The notes under the pieces were generated by a model, which did no database searches, was not told the DNA's origin, and saw only the letters and a program-made list of their open reading frames with translations. DNA of 64,000 nt from Pontederia crassipes. Its lineage: Eukaryota; Streptophyta; Magnoliopsida; Commelinales; Pontederiaceae. Location of the stretch: positions 6,076,001 to 6,140,000 of the forward strand of contig CM060187.1 of NCBI GenBank assembly GCA_030549335.1, written 5' to 3'. Within the stretch, counting starts at the first letter, position 1, and each line of letters opens with the position of its first letter. Position numbers and translations under genes: made by a program. Positions 13,878-25,037 of the stretch are shown here, in pieces.

Positions 13878-14400
13878 TTACAACAACAATAACAACAACA
13901 AAGCCTTATCCCACTAGGTGGGGTCGGCTACATGGATCATACGACGTCATTCCGCTTTATTAGTAACCAAACCTTTCGGTATATTATTCACCAATAAATC
14001 TTGCTCTATTAGTTCGCCAAGTGTCCGCCTTGGCCTCCCTCTCCCTCTTTTAATCGGACTCCAGATTATTTGATCTACTCTTCTTACTGGCGCATCTAAT
14101 GGTCTTCTCTGAACATGACCAAATCATCTCAAACGATTCTCTACCATTTTCTCAGTAATAGGAGCCACTCCGACTCGTTCACGTATATGGTCATTCCTAA
14201 TCTTATCTAATCTTGTATGACCACACATCCATCTCAACCTCCTCATTTCGGCTACCCCCACTTTACGTTCATGTTGTCCCTTCATAGCCCAACATTCACT
14301 ACCATATAACACTGTCGGTCTTATAACAGTACGATAGAATTTTCCTTTAACTTTATTAGGTACTTTTTTATCACAAAGAACTCCAGTGGCTTTCCTTCAA
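13878..14400 (-). mobile_element. RTE-clade LINE, 5'-truncated 3' fragment
   Basis: The - strand encodes the C-terminal tail of a plant RTE-type LINE polyprotein: MLYGSECWAMK, then RLRWMCGHTR, then RERVGVAPI, then R*FGHVQRRPLDAP, then GRGRPRRTLGE. One Trp codon before FGHV has become a stop. The 3' end is CCCCACCTAGTGGGATAAGG followed by a (TTG)n-like tail at about 13878. The 5' side stops abruptly near 14400, the usual result of incomplete reverse transcription. The last 60 bases are shared almost exactly with the SINE copies in this window. Confidence 0.87.
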
Positions 14401-14508
14401 TTAAATGAGGCATTTTATGATACAATCAATCTCAATCCCATAACAAACCACTGATTTGCTTATCACTCCAGATATAATGAACTTTTCTTTTTCCATCCCT
14501 CCACCGAG

Positions 14509-14575
14509 ATTTTTTTTTTCATAGAAAAGGATGATCACCATGGTTTGTGGTTGTCATCCATGTATATATCAATAA
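14509..14575 (-). mobile_element. L1-family LINE 3' tail remnant
   Basis: A T-run (poly(A) on the - strand) is followed by a GGATGATCACCA...TGGTTGTCATCC hairpin at 14529..14559 and TGTATATAT. The same tail ends the coding L1 copies at 32922 and 47305. No coding part is retained. Confidence 0.6.
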
Positions 14576-14673
14576 CCCCACTGAAATTTTAAAAATGTCT
14601 TCAAGAAAACTGTTCTTTAAAAGATATTTGATTCTCCTAAAAACTGTTACTACATTTGTACACTTTTTTGACA

Positions 14674-14704
<31 letters not shown>

Positions 14705-14706
<2 letters not shown>

Positions 14707-15869
14707 AGGTTGTCAAAAACGCGAGTCGACTCGTAGAATCGTACGATTCTACAAGTCTACCCCGGCCAAACGTGTTCGATTCTATCCAGAATCGCGTTTC
14801 GTCAACACGCGGTGGAATCGCGTGTCAGTGCGTAGAATCGGTGGAATCGCGTGTTGACTCCGTGTCCGCCGATCCCTTTTTTTACCTGCTCGTTCACCCA
14901 CGTATGGTGTACCTTTTATAACTTGTGACGGGCACTCATCAATCTTTTCCTCCTTTTGTTTCCTGTCCGCCGATGTTGCTCTGCCATCACCGTCGCTGAC
15001 CTGCTGCCACCGTCGCCGCTGTCCTGCTGCCGCCGCCGCTGTCCTGCTGCCGCCGCCGCTGACCTGCTGCCACCGTCGCCGCTGTCCCGCCGCCGCTGCC
15101 GCCGATGCTCGTCTGCTGATGCTGCCATCACTCATCTTCTGCTGTCACTGATGTCTTTACTTCGCCGCCGCCGCCGCTCTCTGCTGCTGTCCTGATGCTG
15201 TCGCCGACCAGGTACGCCCTCTCCCTTTCTCTTCTCTCCCTCTCCCTTTCTCTCTTCACTCACCCGACCAGGCCTTCTCTCCCTCTCCTCTCTCCCTCTC
15301 CTCTCTCCCTTGCCCTTTTCTCCCTCTCCCTTCGCACACCCTAGCATTTTTTCCCTTTCTCTCTCCGCGCACGTGAGCGGCTTCTCTGTTATTATTCTAA
15401 ATTTATTGTTGTCTTATTTTTTTATGAATTGATCACGAATTTTTTTTATGAATTGATGTGCTAATTTTTGTTATTATTATAATTTTAATGATGTATTAGT
15501 TTTTCATGAATTAACTGTTAACATTATTTATTGATTTATCAATTGCCATTAGTCTGTTCTTATTATAATTTTTTGAGGTGTTAATTTTTCATGAACTAAT
15601 ATTTTAATATATAAGAAAATAATTGTTAATGTCATGAATTGATCTTAAAATTAGAATTTTGCTTATGTAATATTGCATTTGGTACTTATAAGTTCAAAAG
15701 AATTTGCATCTCACCACTAATTACTTATATATACATATATATATTTACATGTATATATATAATATATATTAAATAAAAATCTGGTAGAATCGGCCGTGTC
15801 GTGTTACGTGTTCACGATTTACGTGTTTTGCCGACCCTCCGTGTCGAGCCCGTTTTACGTGTTTGACAA

Positions 15870-15874
<5 letters not shown>
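14705..15874 (-). mobile_element. hAT element A (CAATGTTGTC family, non-autonomous)
   Basis: The ends are CAAGGTTGTCAAAAACG and the reverse complement of TAGTGTTGTCAAACACG. Both flanks carry TATATATA (14697..14704 and 15875..15882), an 8-bp duplication that is uninformative alone because the site is a TA repeat. Read on the - strand it aligns with element B at 43772: a subterminal block with CGTAAA, GACACGG and CCGATTCTACC, then a GA-rich stretch (15200..15390), then a triplet zone rich in CAG/CGG (14960..15190), then a second subterminal block with GCGATTC and GTTGAC motifs. There is no transposase. Open frames across the triplet zone give Ala/Arg/Gln/Gly-rich peptides in all frames and are not treated as genes. 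Confidence 0.82.

Positions 15875-15927
<53 letters not shown>
15875..15927. repeat. (TA)n(GA)n microsatellite
   Basis: About 30 bases of TA repeats run directly into about 22 bases of GA repeats. A TA tract also lies on the other side of element A (14676..14704), so the element probably inserted into one TA tract. Confidence 0.9.
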
Positions 15928-15959
15928 GCGTATTATGGAACAATATGTGATTGCACCAT

Positions 15960-16066
15960 GCAATCCCATACTTTTGGACCATCAGATTGGCATCATTTTG
16001 ATCCAATGTCGTATATGGATGACAAACACAACTCTGGTGGCCATCCTTTTCCTTCTAAAAAAAAGA
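15960..16066 (+). mobile_element. L1-family LINE 3' tail remnant, + orientation
   Basis: Contains the family hairpin (GGATGACAAACAC...GGTGGCCATCC, 16017..16046) followed by CTTCT and an A-run. The orientation is opposite to most L1 pieces in the window. No coding part was recognised upstream. Confidence 0.55.
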
Positions 16067-16404
16067 TATTTGATTCTTCTAAAAAAAATATTTGATTGAA
16101 TTTGAGGCAGCAGGTTCACTAACAACCAAAGATCCTTCTCATTTTAACCCATTGTTGGCTATTCTTAATCCCGTCAACACACTGCCCAGCCTTTTTCTCT
16201 ACTCCACTAAAAAATATAATAGAGACCATAAATAACAGACTACCGATAGAGAACCAAATTCCTCGGGTCCCGTATGACAAAAAGAAAATATTTGGAACAT
16301 ATAACAAACCACAAAATCTAGAATAAATGAATTATGCATAATCCCATGCTTGTAAGAAATATCTAGTTGGGACATTGTCAATCAAGTCGAATGTTGTTGA
16401 ATCC

Positions 16405-16990
16405 ATTTGATTTCTGGGTTGTCAATTTCTCTACAGCAAAATCTTTCCATTTTACATTTCACAACAACTTCTTTGTGCACAGAATGAAGACCATCATATG
16501 TTTTAATTTGTCTGTAAATCTTTAAGCCCTATCCTTCGAAAAGTAAATTATTAAAACCTGGTGACATATTCCCATCTGTCAGTGTACCCATTAATTATTC
16601 TACTCATGTTTGCAAATTATGGATAGTGAATGATGTAATTTTGTCATTATGCTCACAAGTCATAACCAAACTCGTAATTCAATTAGTTGAACCCATCTGA
16701 CTTCAGTTGCCCATTGATCTATGACAAAATCACGTTTCCTCTTCACATATCACAGCTGCTTCTGGGTGTTCAGAGTGCAGGCCATCATCTATTTTTATCT
16801 GTCAGTAAATTGTTAAGACCTGCCCTTCTGAAAGTATTTTCTTTTAGAGGGCATCATAAAGTAAATTATCAGCCACTAGTTACATTTTTCCCATTTGTAA
16901 AAGTACCAATTAACTATTCTCCTTGTGGTTGCAAATCCATGGAGAGTAACTAAAAGGACTCCTTGTTTAGTTAATAACAGCTCCTTAATT
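16405..16990. repeat. Diverged tandem duplication, about 290-bp unit
   Basis: Two units (about 16405..16690 and 16692..16990) share ordered blocks, for example CAGAATGAAGACCATCAT at 16480 against CAGAGTGCAGGCCATCAT at 16771, then TCTGTAAATC against GTCAGTAAAT, then CTTCGAAAAGTA against CTTCTGAAAGTA. Divergence is high, so the duplication is old. There is no open frame and no TE motif. The rest of 16067..18125 holds nothing I can name. Confidence 0.65.
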
Positions 16991-18125
16991 CAGTTAGTTA
17001 AAGCGTGAAATTCAAACTTATAGTACAGAAACATTATCATGATGTCATATTATCTCCTCGCAATAAATGATTCCACCGCATTACATTACCCTGGATCCTA
17101 AGTCCAAAATAAAATGGAATTATGAAGTCCTGAGTACTTTAATTTCAGATGCCTACACTTGAGCTGTTGAATGCCAGTATATGTGACCAAGCGCACTATT
17201 GGATGATTTATATCTCTTAAAACCATGGTTACAAAGTGTTGTTTGGTTAACCCTGGAAGCAGTATATTAAAGGGCAACCTTAGGTGATTGTCAGGATGAA
17301 ACAAATTCAAGATTTCATAAGACAGTCTATCCAAAACAAAAGTTATTGCAAGAGATGATACCCATAGACTTTTTGGGTATATGGTTACAACGAAACACGC
17401 ATAAAAGGGGAAAGATATTCCATTGTGCACAAGCTTATATCATAATTTAAGTGAGCACGGATCTCAATGCATGTGCTATGAGCTTATATAATATTCAGCT
17501 CTTATGTTATGAGTAAAATTGGATGTAGTCCATGGTATGAGAATGGATGCAGCCATCCTTCCTCCAAAAAATGCATAAACAATTTTTGTAGAGCCATTAA
17601 CCAAAGTCTTCATAAGCGATTTTTTTCCTAGAGTAAATTTTTGTTGAATTATTAACAAAGTAATCAAATGTTGATGAAGTTGATAATACATGAAAGAAAA
17701 CAAATCCATTTCAAACACAACAAAGTAGATGGCTATTTATTTTCACAAACATTAATCAACCATGACTTATACCCTGACAATCGTATTGATTAAAAAAAAA
17801 CATCTTCCCAAAACCGTCCATTTACCATCATGTTACCACACCACGTGAAACTTGTGGGGAGAACAAAAGAAATTATGATCCTTCTTAATGAGAAAACATC
17901 TTAAAGAGCGCTTCTCAATATCGAGTTCCGTATTCACGAAACATTCTACAGATTCCAAATTTCCACTGATAAGATCTAGAAAATAATTCAAACACAAAGA
18001 TCTTTCCTTTAAGGCTAATCCGACTATTTGGAATTGCACTGACAAGAAATAAACAAAGTATCGTGATAAATCAAGCAACGGGATTTTGATCAAACCTGTA
18101 TGAGAGAATCGAGCGGTTAGCCCAA

Positions 18126-18404
18126 TCAGTGGTGGCCTCCACCGCCGGCGGCAAGCTGCTGCTGGTGCTCGAGATGGCGGCGCTCGTGGGGGAGGGCGAC
18201 GAGGTATGAGAAGACCATGCCGCCGAAGCAGACGTGGTAGAGAGGCGTGATGGAGCTGGTCTCGATGTACTTCTCGATGTAACGGTCCACCGCCTGGTTC
18301 GCGCTCCTCTTGATGTTTTCGCACGACAGCTTCGGCTTCAGGTAGCCCGGCACCTCCCTCAACTTCATGCCCCTGATCTCATTGTAGAACGCGCGCATCG
18401 CCAT
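18126..18404 (-). CDS. Mitochondrial ATP synthase subunit f-like protein (At4g30010 type)
   Basis: A 92-residue basic protein. It has a conserved N-terminus ([20 protein letters not shown]), a helix with a [10 protein letters not shown] motif, one hydrophobic segment (about [19 protein letters not shown], residues 54-72) and a His-rich tail ([11 protein letters not shown], then GGGGHH). Plant homologues are found in the membrane part of mitochondrial F1Fo-ATP synthase, where a single-span subunit f would support the dimer or stator region; I give this from memory of the family. The start at 18404 is chosen over 18398 because homologues begin MAMRAF; the upstream frame to 18512 is leader. The coding part is a single exon. 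An ACAG|GTTTGA donor-like site just after the stop (near 18085) could open a 3' UTR intron. Confidence 0.85.
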   Translation of the reverse strand: MAMRAFYNEIRGMKLREVPGYLKPKLSCENIKRSANQAVDRYIEKYIETSSITPLYHVCFGGMVFSYLVALPHERRHLEHQQQLAAGGGGHH

Positions 18405-19800
18405 TGGAGAAGCACCTCCTGCTCGCTGGAAGACGATCGAAGAGGAATAGAACGGGATTGGACTCGCTTCGATCGATTCAAATGCTCTCGAACAATGTAA
18501 CCCTAATTTCACAAAATTTGCTCCGATCGGAGAATTTATGCTGACCGGAGCGATGGGAGACGGAGAGAGAAAAATGGGAAGGGACGCAAGTGCGAGTCCT
18601 TTATGCGCCCGTCCTCATGGAAGAATATATGAGATAAACGCAGATTACATCTTTATTTGTGATCGACGGTCGTAAATATATTTAAATTACTCCAATTAGA
18701 ATTGTAGTAATTTGTGGTTGTTAAGGCCCACTTACGACCCACAATCTCAATAGGCCGATCAACGTAGGCCTAGAAAAGCCCAAAAACACATCTGACGTCT
18801 AACAATAATTAAAGACCTCGCAGAAGCCTATGGACTCCAAGCTTGATGAGATAAATAAATGTGTTCTTTTCTCACTTCTTTTTTTATAAATAAACTAGTC
18901 CTAAATTTCGTACGATGCACGGATCACGAATATTATAAAAATTATATACTTTATAATTATAATATTATAATATATAATTATTGTCAAAAGATGATCAATA
19001 TTATAAAAATGTAACACATAATTATAATATTATACTTTTTAATAATTATCAAAATTATTTTATTATCACTTAAATGTGACAAATAGGTAAAGATGAAATT
19101 CTATCAATCGCGGCCTTCATGAAATTCTACCGAGCCAACCATGCCTGACACGAACTCGATTTGGGCACAATAGTTGGGTTAGGCTCGGCTTAGACCGTGC
19201 CGGGGTGCCCAATAAGATGCTAAGGGTCCACACCGGGCAAAAAATTGAGTCTAGTCCGGTGAATACATTATTTATTATTGATTTATTTTTATTACATATT
19301 GAAATATTTAATAATATGTTATAACTATATTATATTTTTAAAAAAAGTTTATTATATATCTAGTTATCATAATACCATATATTATTTTTAATGTCATATA
19401 TTATAATAACTTAATTATTTTATTATTAATATAAATTAACTTTGGACAAAATAAATGAGTCATCCGACATGACATGAGCCAACTCGATTAACTCGATCGG
19501 ATCATGCACCAATCATGTTGGATTGACATAATGTCAATTCAACATGACACGATTTCTTTTTAAAATGAGTCGTGTCACAATCAATCAAACATAGTTTAAC
19601 CGGCGCAGTACGGTATGACACGATCCGTTGTCCATCTCTACATGTTAGTTTATTTTAAAAAGTTCAAAATTCAATTTGAATATACTAAAACTCCAACATT
19701 TAATTAAATTATTTTTCTTCTTAGTAATAATTTTTTTCAATAAATAGACTTATTTTATGATTTATAATATTTTAATTACTTTTATAAGGAATATTATTTT
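18405..19800. other. Upstream flank and AT-rich intergenic DNA
   Basis: 18405..18640 is probably the 5' UTR and promoter side of the subunit f-like gene. Beyond it are AT-rich DNA and two GC-richer blocks (19100..19260 and 19440..19645) with GGTTAGGCTCGGCTTAG and GCGCAGTACGGTATGACACG sequences, which resemble subterminal parts of a DNA transposon. The block ending CCATCTCTA at 19639 could be a right end, but no matching left end was found. No gene. Confidence 0.4.
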
Positions 19801-19803
19801 TAT

Positions 19804-21135
19804 TTGACTCAAATTGAATTCTTCGTTTTAAATTATTTTCAATTTTGAAAAAAAATATCTTCTAAAAAATGTAATAGTATAATCTTTTATTATTCTTGTA
19901 CATTGCCTTTTAGAAAGAAAAGAATTTTTATTTAATCATACTCAAATTTAATATTTTATTTATTGTAATCATAATAAAATGGAATTATTTATTTTTTATT
20001 ACTGAAATAATAAAATGTTTTTTTTAAAAATAAAATATTATTTATTTTATTGTAATATAAGAATAGATTAATATTAATTGAACTCAAAATTTTAATTCTT
20101 TATTTAAAATTATTTGGACTAAATTATTATAAAAAGTAATAATTATTTTTACTCAAATATTAATCTTAATTTGACTCAAATTGAATTATCTCTTTGAAAT
20201 GATTTTTTATTCTGAAAATAAAAAATTATATTTTAGATAGAAATTATTGTTTACTTGCACATTATTTCTTAAAGAGAAATATTATTTATTTTCAGCATAC
20301 TCTAATTGATAAAAAAAGAAAGATTAATTTCAATCTAACTCAAATTTGATTATTTATTTTGAATTATTTTTTAATTCCGAAAATTTTAATTATTATAAGA
20401 TATTTGACTTTGTTTCTAATCAAAATATGTTTATAAATGTAATATTCTTTTATTTTTGTTACCTTATATAATTAACTATTTTAAGATAAGTTTTTATTTT
20501 GTGAAAATAAATTAGATTTGTATATTATTATAAGTTTTTATAAGATAATGACATGTACCATCTTAGATTAGTAGTTATTTTTATTGTAGTCATACTCCTA
20601 AAATGAAATATTAATCTTTATTTGACTCAAATTGAATTGCTTATTTTAAATTGTTTTTTAATCCATAAAATAACTGCTTATATTTTTGAAATAAAATATT
20701 ATTTATTTTAATCATACTCAAATATTAATCTTAATTTGACTCAAATTGAATTATCTCTTTGAAATAATTTTTTATTATGAAAATAACAAATTATGTTTTA
20801 GACAGAAAGAATTGTTTACTTACACATTATTTCTTAGAGAAAAATATTATTTATTTTCAACATACTCTAATTGATAAAAAAGAAAGATTAATTTCAATTT
20901 GACTCAAATTGGATTATTTATTTTGAATTATTTTTTAATTCCGAAAATTTTAATTATTATAAGATAATTGACTTTGTTTCTAATCAAAATATGTTTATAA
21001 ATGTAATATTCTTTTATTTTTGTTACCTTATATAATTAACTATTTTAAGATAAGTTTTTATTTTGTGAAAATAAATTAGATTTGTATATTATTATAAGTT
21101 TTATAAGATAATGATATGTGTCATCTTAGATTACG
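19804..21135. repeat. AT-rich array with a recurring TTTGACTCAAATTGAATT motif and a 565-bp duplication
   Basis: A motif close to TTGACTCAAATTGAATTAT recurs near 19804, 20168, 20618, 20733 and 20899, with weaker forms near 20090 and 20335. A long, nearly identical duplication is superimposed: 20151..20570 matches 20716..21133, with an offset of 563-565 bases. AT content is extreme and no gene is present. It could be a degraded satellite or the interior of an AT-rich transposon. Confidence 0.75.
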
Positions 21136-22104
21136 TATCTTGATTTGTTTCTATGTTATTTGAATTATAGATATTTATCTATAATTTGAAACAAAGTAAT
21201 ATTATTATCTTAAATATTAATACTTTATATAGATGACACATGTCATTTTGTCATGAAGCCACTTGTCATGCTTCCATACTCCAGGCTTTTACCTTTACTT
21301 TTATATATATATATATAAATTGCCATACATTCTGTGTGTGAAATATTTTGAATTAAACTGTTAATAAAAAAATCTAAATTAGTCAATAATAAATCAACTT
21401 TGATTGACAAAGTTGAAGAGTATTTTCTTAATTCCAAATTCAATTATTGAAATAATTAAAAGGGAAATGCTATTTCTTATTCTAACTCCGAATTATTTAG
21501 ATTCCAATAGGCTAATACTCATATGTACCGAGATCCAAGTGGCTTCAAAAAAATCGTCAATAATAAAATTCTAAAATAATGAAGTGACATCCAAAGAAAA
21601 AACGTAATTATATTTTTTCATGAGTTAATGCGCCTATAACTTCAAAAAAAAAAAAAAAGATTTCGGGATGAAATAACATTTTGATGCTTCGCACTGCCTA
21701 CGAATGTGTGAGTACAGTTAAAAGCCATGGAAGTTATATCAGGTAACTTGCTAATAATAGGTCTAGCTGAAGGCCTTCACTTTGTTGCATTTATTGAGGG
21801 AGAAAATCATTTAAGGTAATTGCAAAAGACAGGCTTCCTCATTTTAAATCTTTTTTTTATTGGGTGATTGCATGCCTCTTATTTCTAGACTAGGGAACAA
21901 CTTTGTACTTCGCACAACTTTCAATAATATGAAAATATTTATTGTTTAATGAAAAAAATAAAAAAATGCAAAGCATAAAAAATTTTGTTGAAGAATTTTA
22001 AGTCTAAAAAAGAATAAAAAGAACGAAAGTTTTAGAAAAAAATAATGAACAGTGTACACATAAATAAATGAGAGTAAAAATAGAAATAACATAGATACCA
22101 AAAA

Positions 22105-22183
22105 CATGAAATGAGAAAAACTAAATAATATCTCCACAGAAAAATGAAATGAGAAAAACTAAATAATATCTCCACAGAAAAAT
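22105..22183. repeat. 39-bp tandem duplication
   Basis: The block ATGAAATGAGAAAAACTAAA...CCACAGAAAA occurs twice in a row, and a partial third copy (ATGGAATGAGAAAAACTAAA) lies at about 22227. A long TA microsatellite follows at 22311..22350. Confidence 0.85.
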
Positions 22184-22304
22184 CAAAATATTCGTTTGCA
22201 TGAAAGAGAAGATAGAAGATAAGATATGGAATGAGAAAAACTAAATAAAAAGGATAACAGGTGGCCAAAAAAATACAATAATAAAATTATCAAAATTTGT
22301 TGCT

Positions 22305-22354
<50 letters not shown>

Positions 22355-22516
22355 TTTAGTATTCTTTTCTTTTTTTCTATACGTCCATTTGGAAAATAAA
22401 TATATGCTATCATATTTATATAATTATATTGATAAAACATTTTCAAACTACTGCTGAATTCATGGGTATGCAAGAGACAACCTAGCGAACTAAAATATCT
22501 TAGTAGTCAGGCAAAA

Positions 22517-22678
22517 GCGATTCCCATAATAGCGGCAAGCGAAATGGGAGCAACCTAAATTATGAAAATAGGGTTGTGGGAGGGCAATACGAGCGTCGTG
22601 CTGCTAGGCGAAACGGTGAAATACTGCACCCTAGATGGTGAAAGTCCAGTAGCCGAAAGCATCACTAGCTTACGCTCT
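22517..22678 (+). pseudogene. Nuclear copy of plastid 23S rRNA (domain I fragment, NUPT)
   Basis: About 160 bases match bacterial-type plastid 23S rRNA as I remember it: GATTCCC..TAGCGGCAAGCGAAATGG, GGGTTGTGGGAGGGCAATAC, GCGTCGTGCTGCTAGGCGAA, GCACCCTAGATGG, GTCCAGTAGCCGAAAGCATC and ACTAGCTTACGCTC. Several differences are G-to-A or C-to-T at expected CpG sites (GGCGAGCG has become GGCAAGCG, and GGCGA has become GGTGA), the usual decay of methylated nuclear organelle DNA. It is too short and altered to be functional, and AT-rich nuclear DNA surrounds it. Passage through mitochondrial DNA cannot be excluded. Confidence 0.85.
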
Positions 22679-25014
22679 TATAAAGAAAAAGAGAAATAAA
22701 ATTATTAGTTTTATGTGGTCATAATTAATGCAAGTAAATAAAAAATGTTTATCATGTTAATTATTTAGATAAAATAAAATGATTGCTTATATAGTTGTCA
22801 CTTCTTTGTAAAAATTTGTCATAAAGAAATAATACTATCCCAAGAGGGGTCACATTGGTTCAAAAGATTTTTTAAAATTTCATGACATAAATATTTTTTG
22901 GTAATTAAAAAAATATTGTATAAAATATTCAGGTAGAAAATACATATAATTTTAGAATTAATTTTGAAGGAAAGAAATCCTTAAAAAATGTTTCTTAAGA
23001 AAATTTTATCATGTGTTTTATACAACGCATGGTTTGATGCGCTACGTGCATGGATTGACAATAGAGTAAAAAAGTTCTTTTTTTTATCGTCAACATATTT
23101 TTTTAGTTATTGTAATTATCGCTTTTGATGATGCTAGGTAAATAGCAAATACTATTAGAGAGAAACGACAATGATGATGGTCATTATTGTGCTATTAATA
23201 TTGGCCGTCGTGCAATAAATAATTCTAATTAAAATAATTAGTAAATGAAAGCCTTCATATTCATATTTTTTAACTTTTTATATACAAGTTAATACGAAAA
23301 ATATTAGTATTAAAGTATAATTTATAACACAAAGAATATTTCTTTTGAAATCATTTTACAAACATTTCCATCTATAGAAAGTTTTCGCTTTGCTACTGGT
23401 AGCACAAAACTTCATTATTATTATTTAAAATTAATTAATTTTTAAATATGATAAATGTCTTAGGAATGGATAATCCAAATGGTTTGAAAATAATTCATAA
23501 GTCACAAGAGTATGTGTCAACCATAATGGGGAATATATGATGGGACTAAAAATAGAATATAAAGATTTATTGTAAAGAAATATAGCACATTGAAAAATAA
23601 TGAAAAAAAATACAATACGTTAAAATCTTACAAATGCACTTTAGAAAAAATCGAGCTGATGTACTTAAAAAATATATGTATTCCTGGATCTTTTAACTGA
23701 TCTTATGCCTTAATATTCTGGCACCTCTTAACATTTTTGTCAGGTTCCATCGTTAATGATAAATAAAATGCGCCAAACTTTTAGGGATATAAAAATAGAT
23801 ATGACATGTGAAATGAGAAAAAAATATAGCTAAAAATCATTTTTATTGTATAAAAAATAAAGTGTTCAACAAAAGAATTATTTTCTCATTCATGGTATAA
23901 GAAGAATAAACACAAAAACCAATTGAAACTTTTTTCGTAGTATAAAATCTAAAAGCGTTTAAGAATGGAGCTATAGCTTATGTATATACTATCTGCAAAT
24001 TAAATTAATCACAAGTGTTATAAGCTCCAACATGAAAATGCTAAAAGAACAGAAAATATGAAATCACTCTTCCTTCCAACAGATCTTGTCTTGCCCTATG
24101 AAGGAAGAATTGACCTTTACAGAAGGGAGAAGGTATATGTATCCTCGTAACTTCGTTAATGACAGAGGTAGTGGTCGTGGTGCTTAACTCGTGAGATGAG
24201 GTGATCTTTTATACTCATGAAAGGAAGTTGAGGGGTCAAAAAAAGTGAGAAGTTTGGATTTAAAGTTTAGAAGTTTTCTATGGTAAGAAATTATGAGGTG
24301 TTATTATTATTAAAATTAAATAAATAAAACAAAGAGAATGAACGTTCATCCGTCTTCCCATAATATGTTTTTTATATTAGAAAACTCATGAAACTAATAA
24401 AACGAAGGGTCATTACGTTCATTAATCTTCCCATAATATGTTTTTTTATATTAAAAAACTTATGAAACGGTTGCAATAGTTAAGTAGTGGACTTAGACTT
24501 TACGCCATTTAACATTCTAATTGATGATAATAAATACGTTAATGGCCAAATATATTAGAAAACTCAAAAAAATTCAAATTTTTTTAAAAAAAATTGAATT
24601 GTGTAGACAATTTATAGGAGTTATGACTTGAACTTTTATTCTATGTTTCCATTATTCATGTCTTTTGGTTTAAAACAAATAGTTAATGCAGAAAACCTAT
24701 AAATACGATTTAATCCGTTGCATATTTAATTTATTCTGTATTCTTCTATGAATTCCGAACTTATTGTAAATAGTGATGCCTTCGAACCATCAAGATCCAT
24801 ATAGAAACAGTGGTAAATCATTCATTCTAACCATGAGACTTCGGTGGTTCAAGAAAATTGAAATTTTGCTCGGATAAAAAATGTATATATTTTGTCCCTA
24901 TAATTAGTGACAACAATTGTTATCTTCCTCCCTCAACAAGGGATTAAAGGAACAGTTTGTGTAACCTACATATATCAGCTTTGCAATCATAGTACAGTTT
25001 TCTGTTGATAACGC
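22679..25014. other. AT-rich DNA 3' of the Fes1/Sil1 gene
   Basis: No gene seen. A 74-bp direct repeat (CGTTCAT..TCTTCCCATAATATG; 24343..24393 and 24416..24468) is the only clear structure. The part next to 25014 is the 3' UTR side of the - strand gene. Confidence 0.45.
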
Positions 25015-25037
25015 TCATGTGTCCGAATCGAGGTTAC
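25015..25037 (-). CDS. FES1: Fes1/Sil1 exon 8, terminal micro-exon
   Basis: 23 bases, acceptor GGCAG|GTAACC. They complete the Gly codon and add NLDSDT before TGA at 25015..25017. The intron before it is only 73 bp. This junction is the least certain of the gene, because a C-terminal extension in place of the exon would also give an open frame. Confidence 0.75.

Noticed and set aside
14782-15347. Ala/Arg/Gln-rich frames on both strands in hAT element A
   Set aside because: They are products of the CAG/CGG and GA tracts; every frame is open there and none shows a domain.
14624-16087. AGATATTTGATTCTCCT near 14624 and AGATATTTGATTCTTCT near 16071, as a long target duplication around an L1 insertion
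   Set aside because: The enclosed sequence does not look like one L1 copy, and hAT element A plus microsatellites fill most of it. The repeat may be chance or an older event.
21946-22473. Phe/Leu/Tyr-rich frames on the - strand
   Set aside because: They come from AT-rich tandem repeats and a TA microsatellite; apparent membrane segments are a composition artefact.
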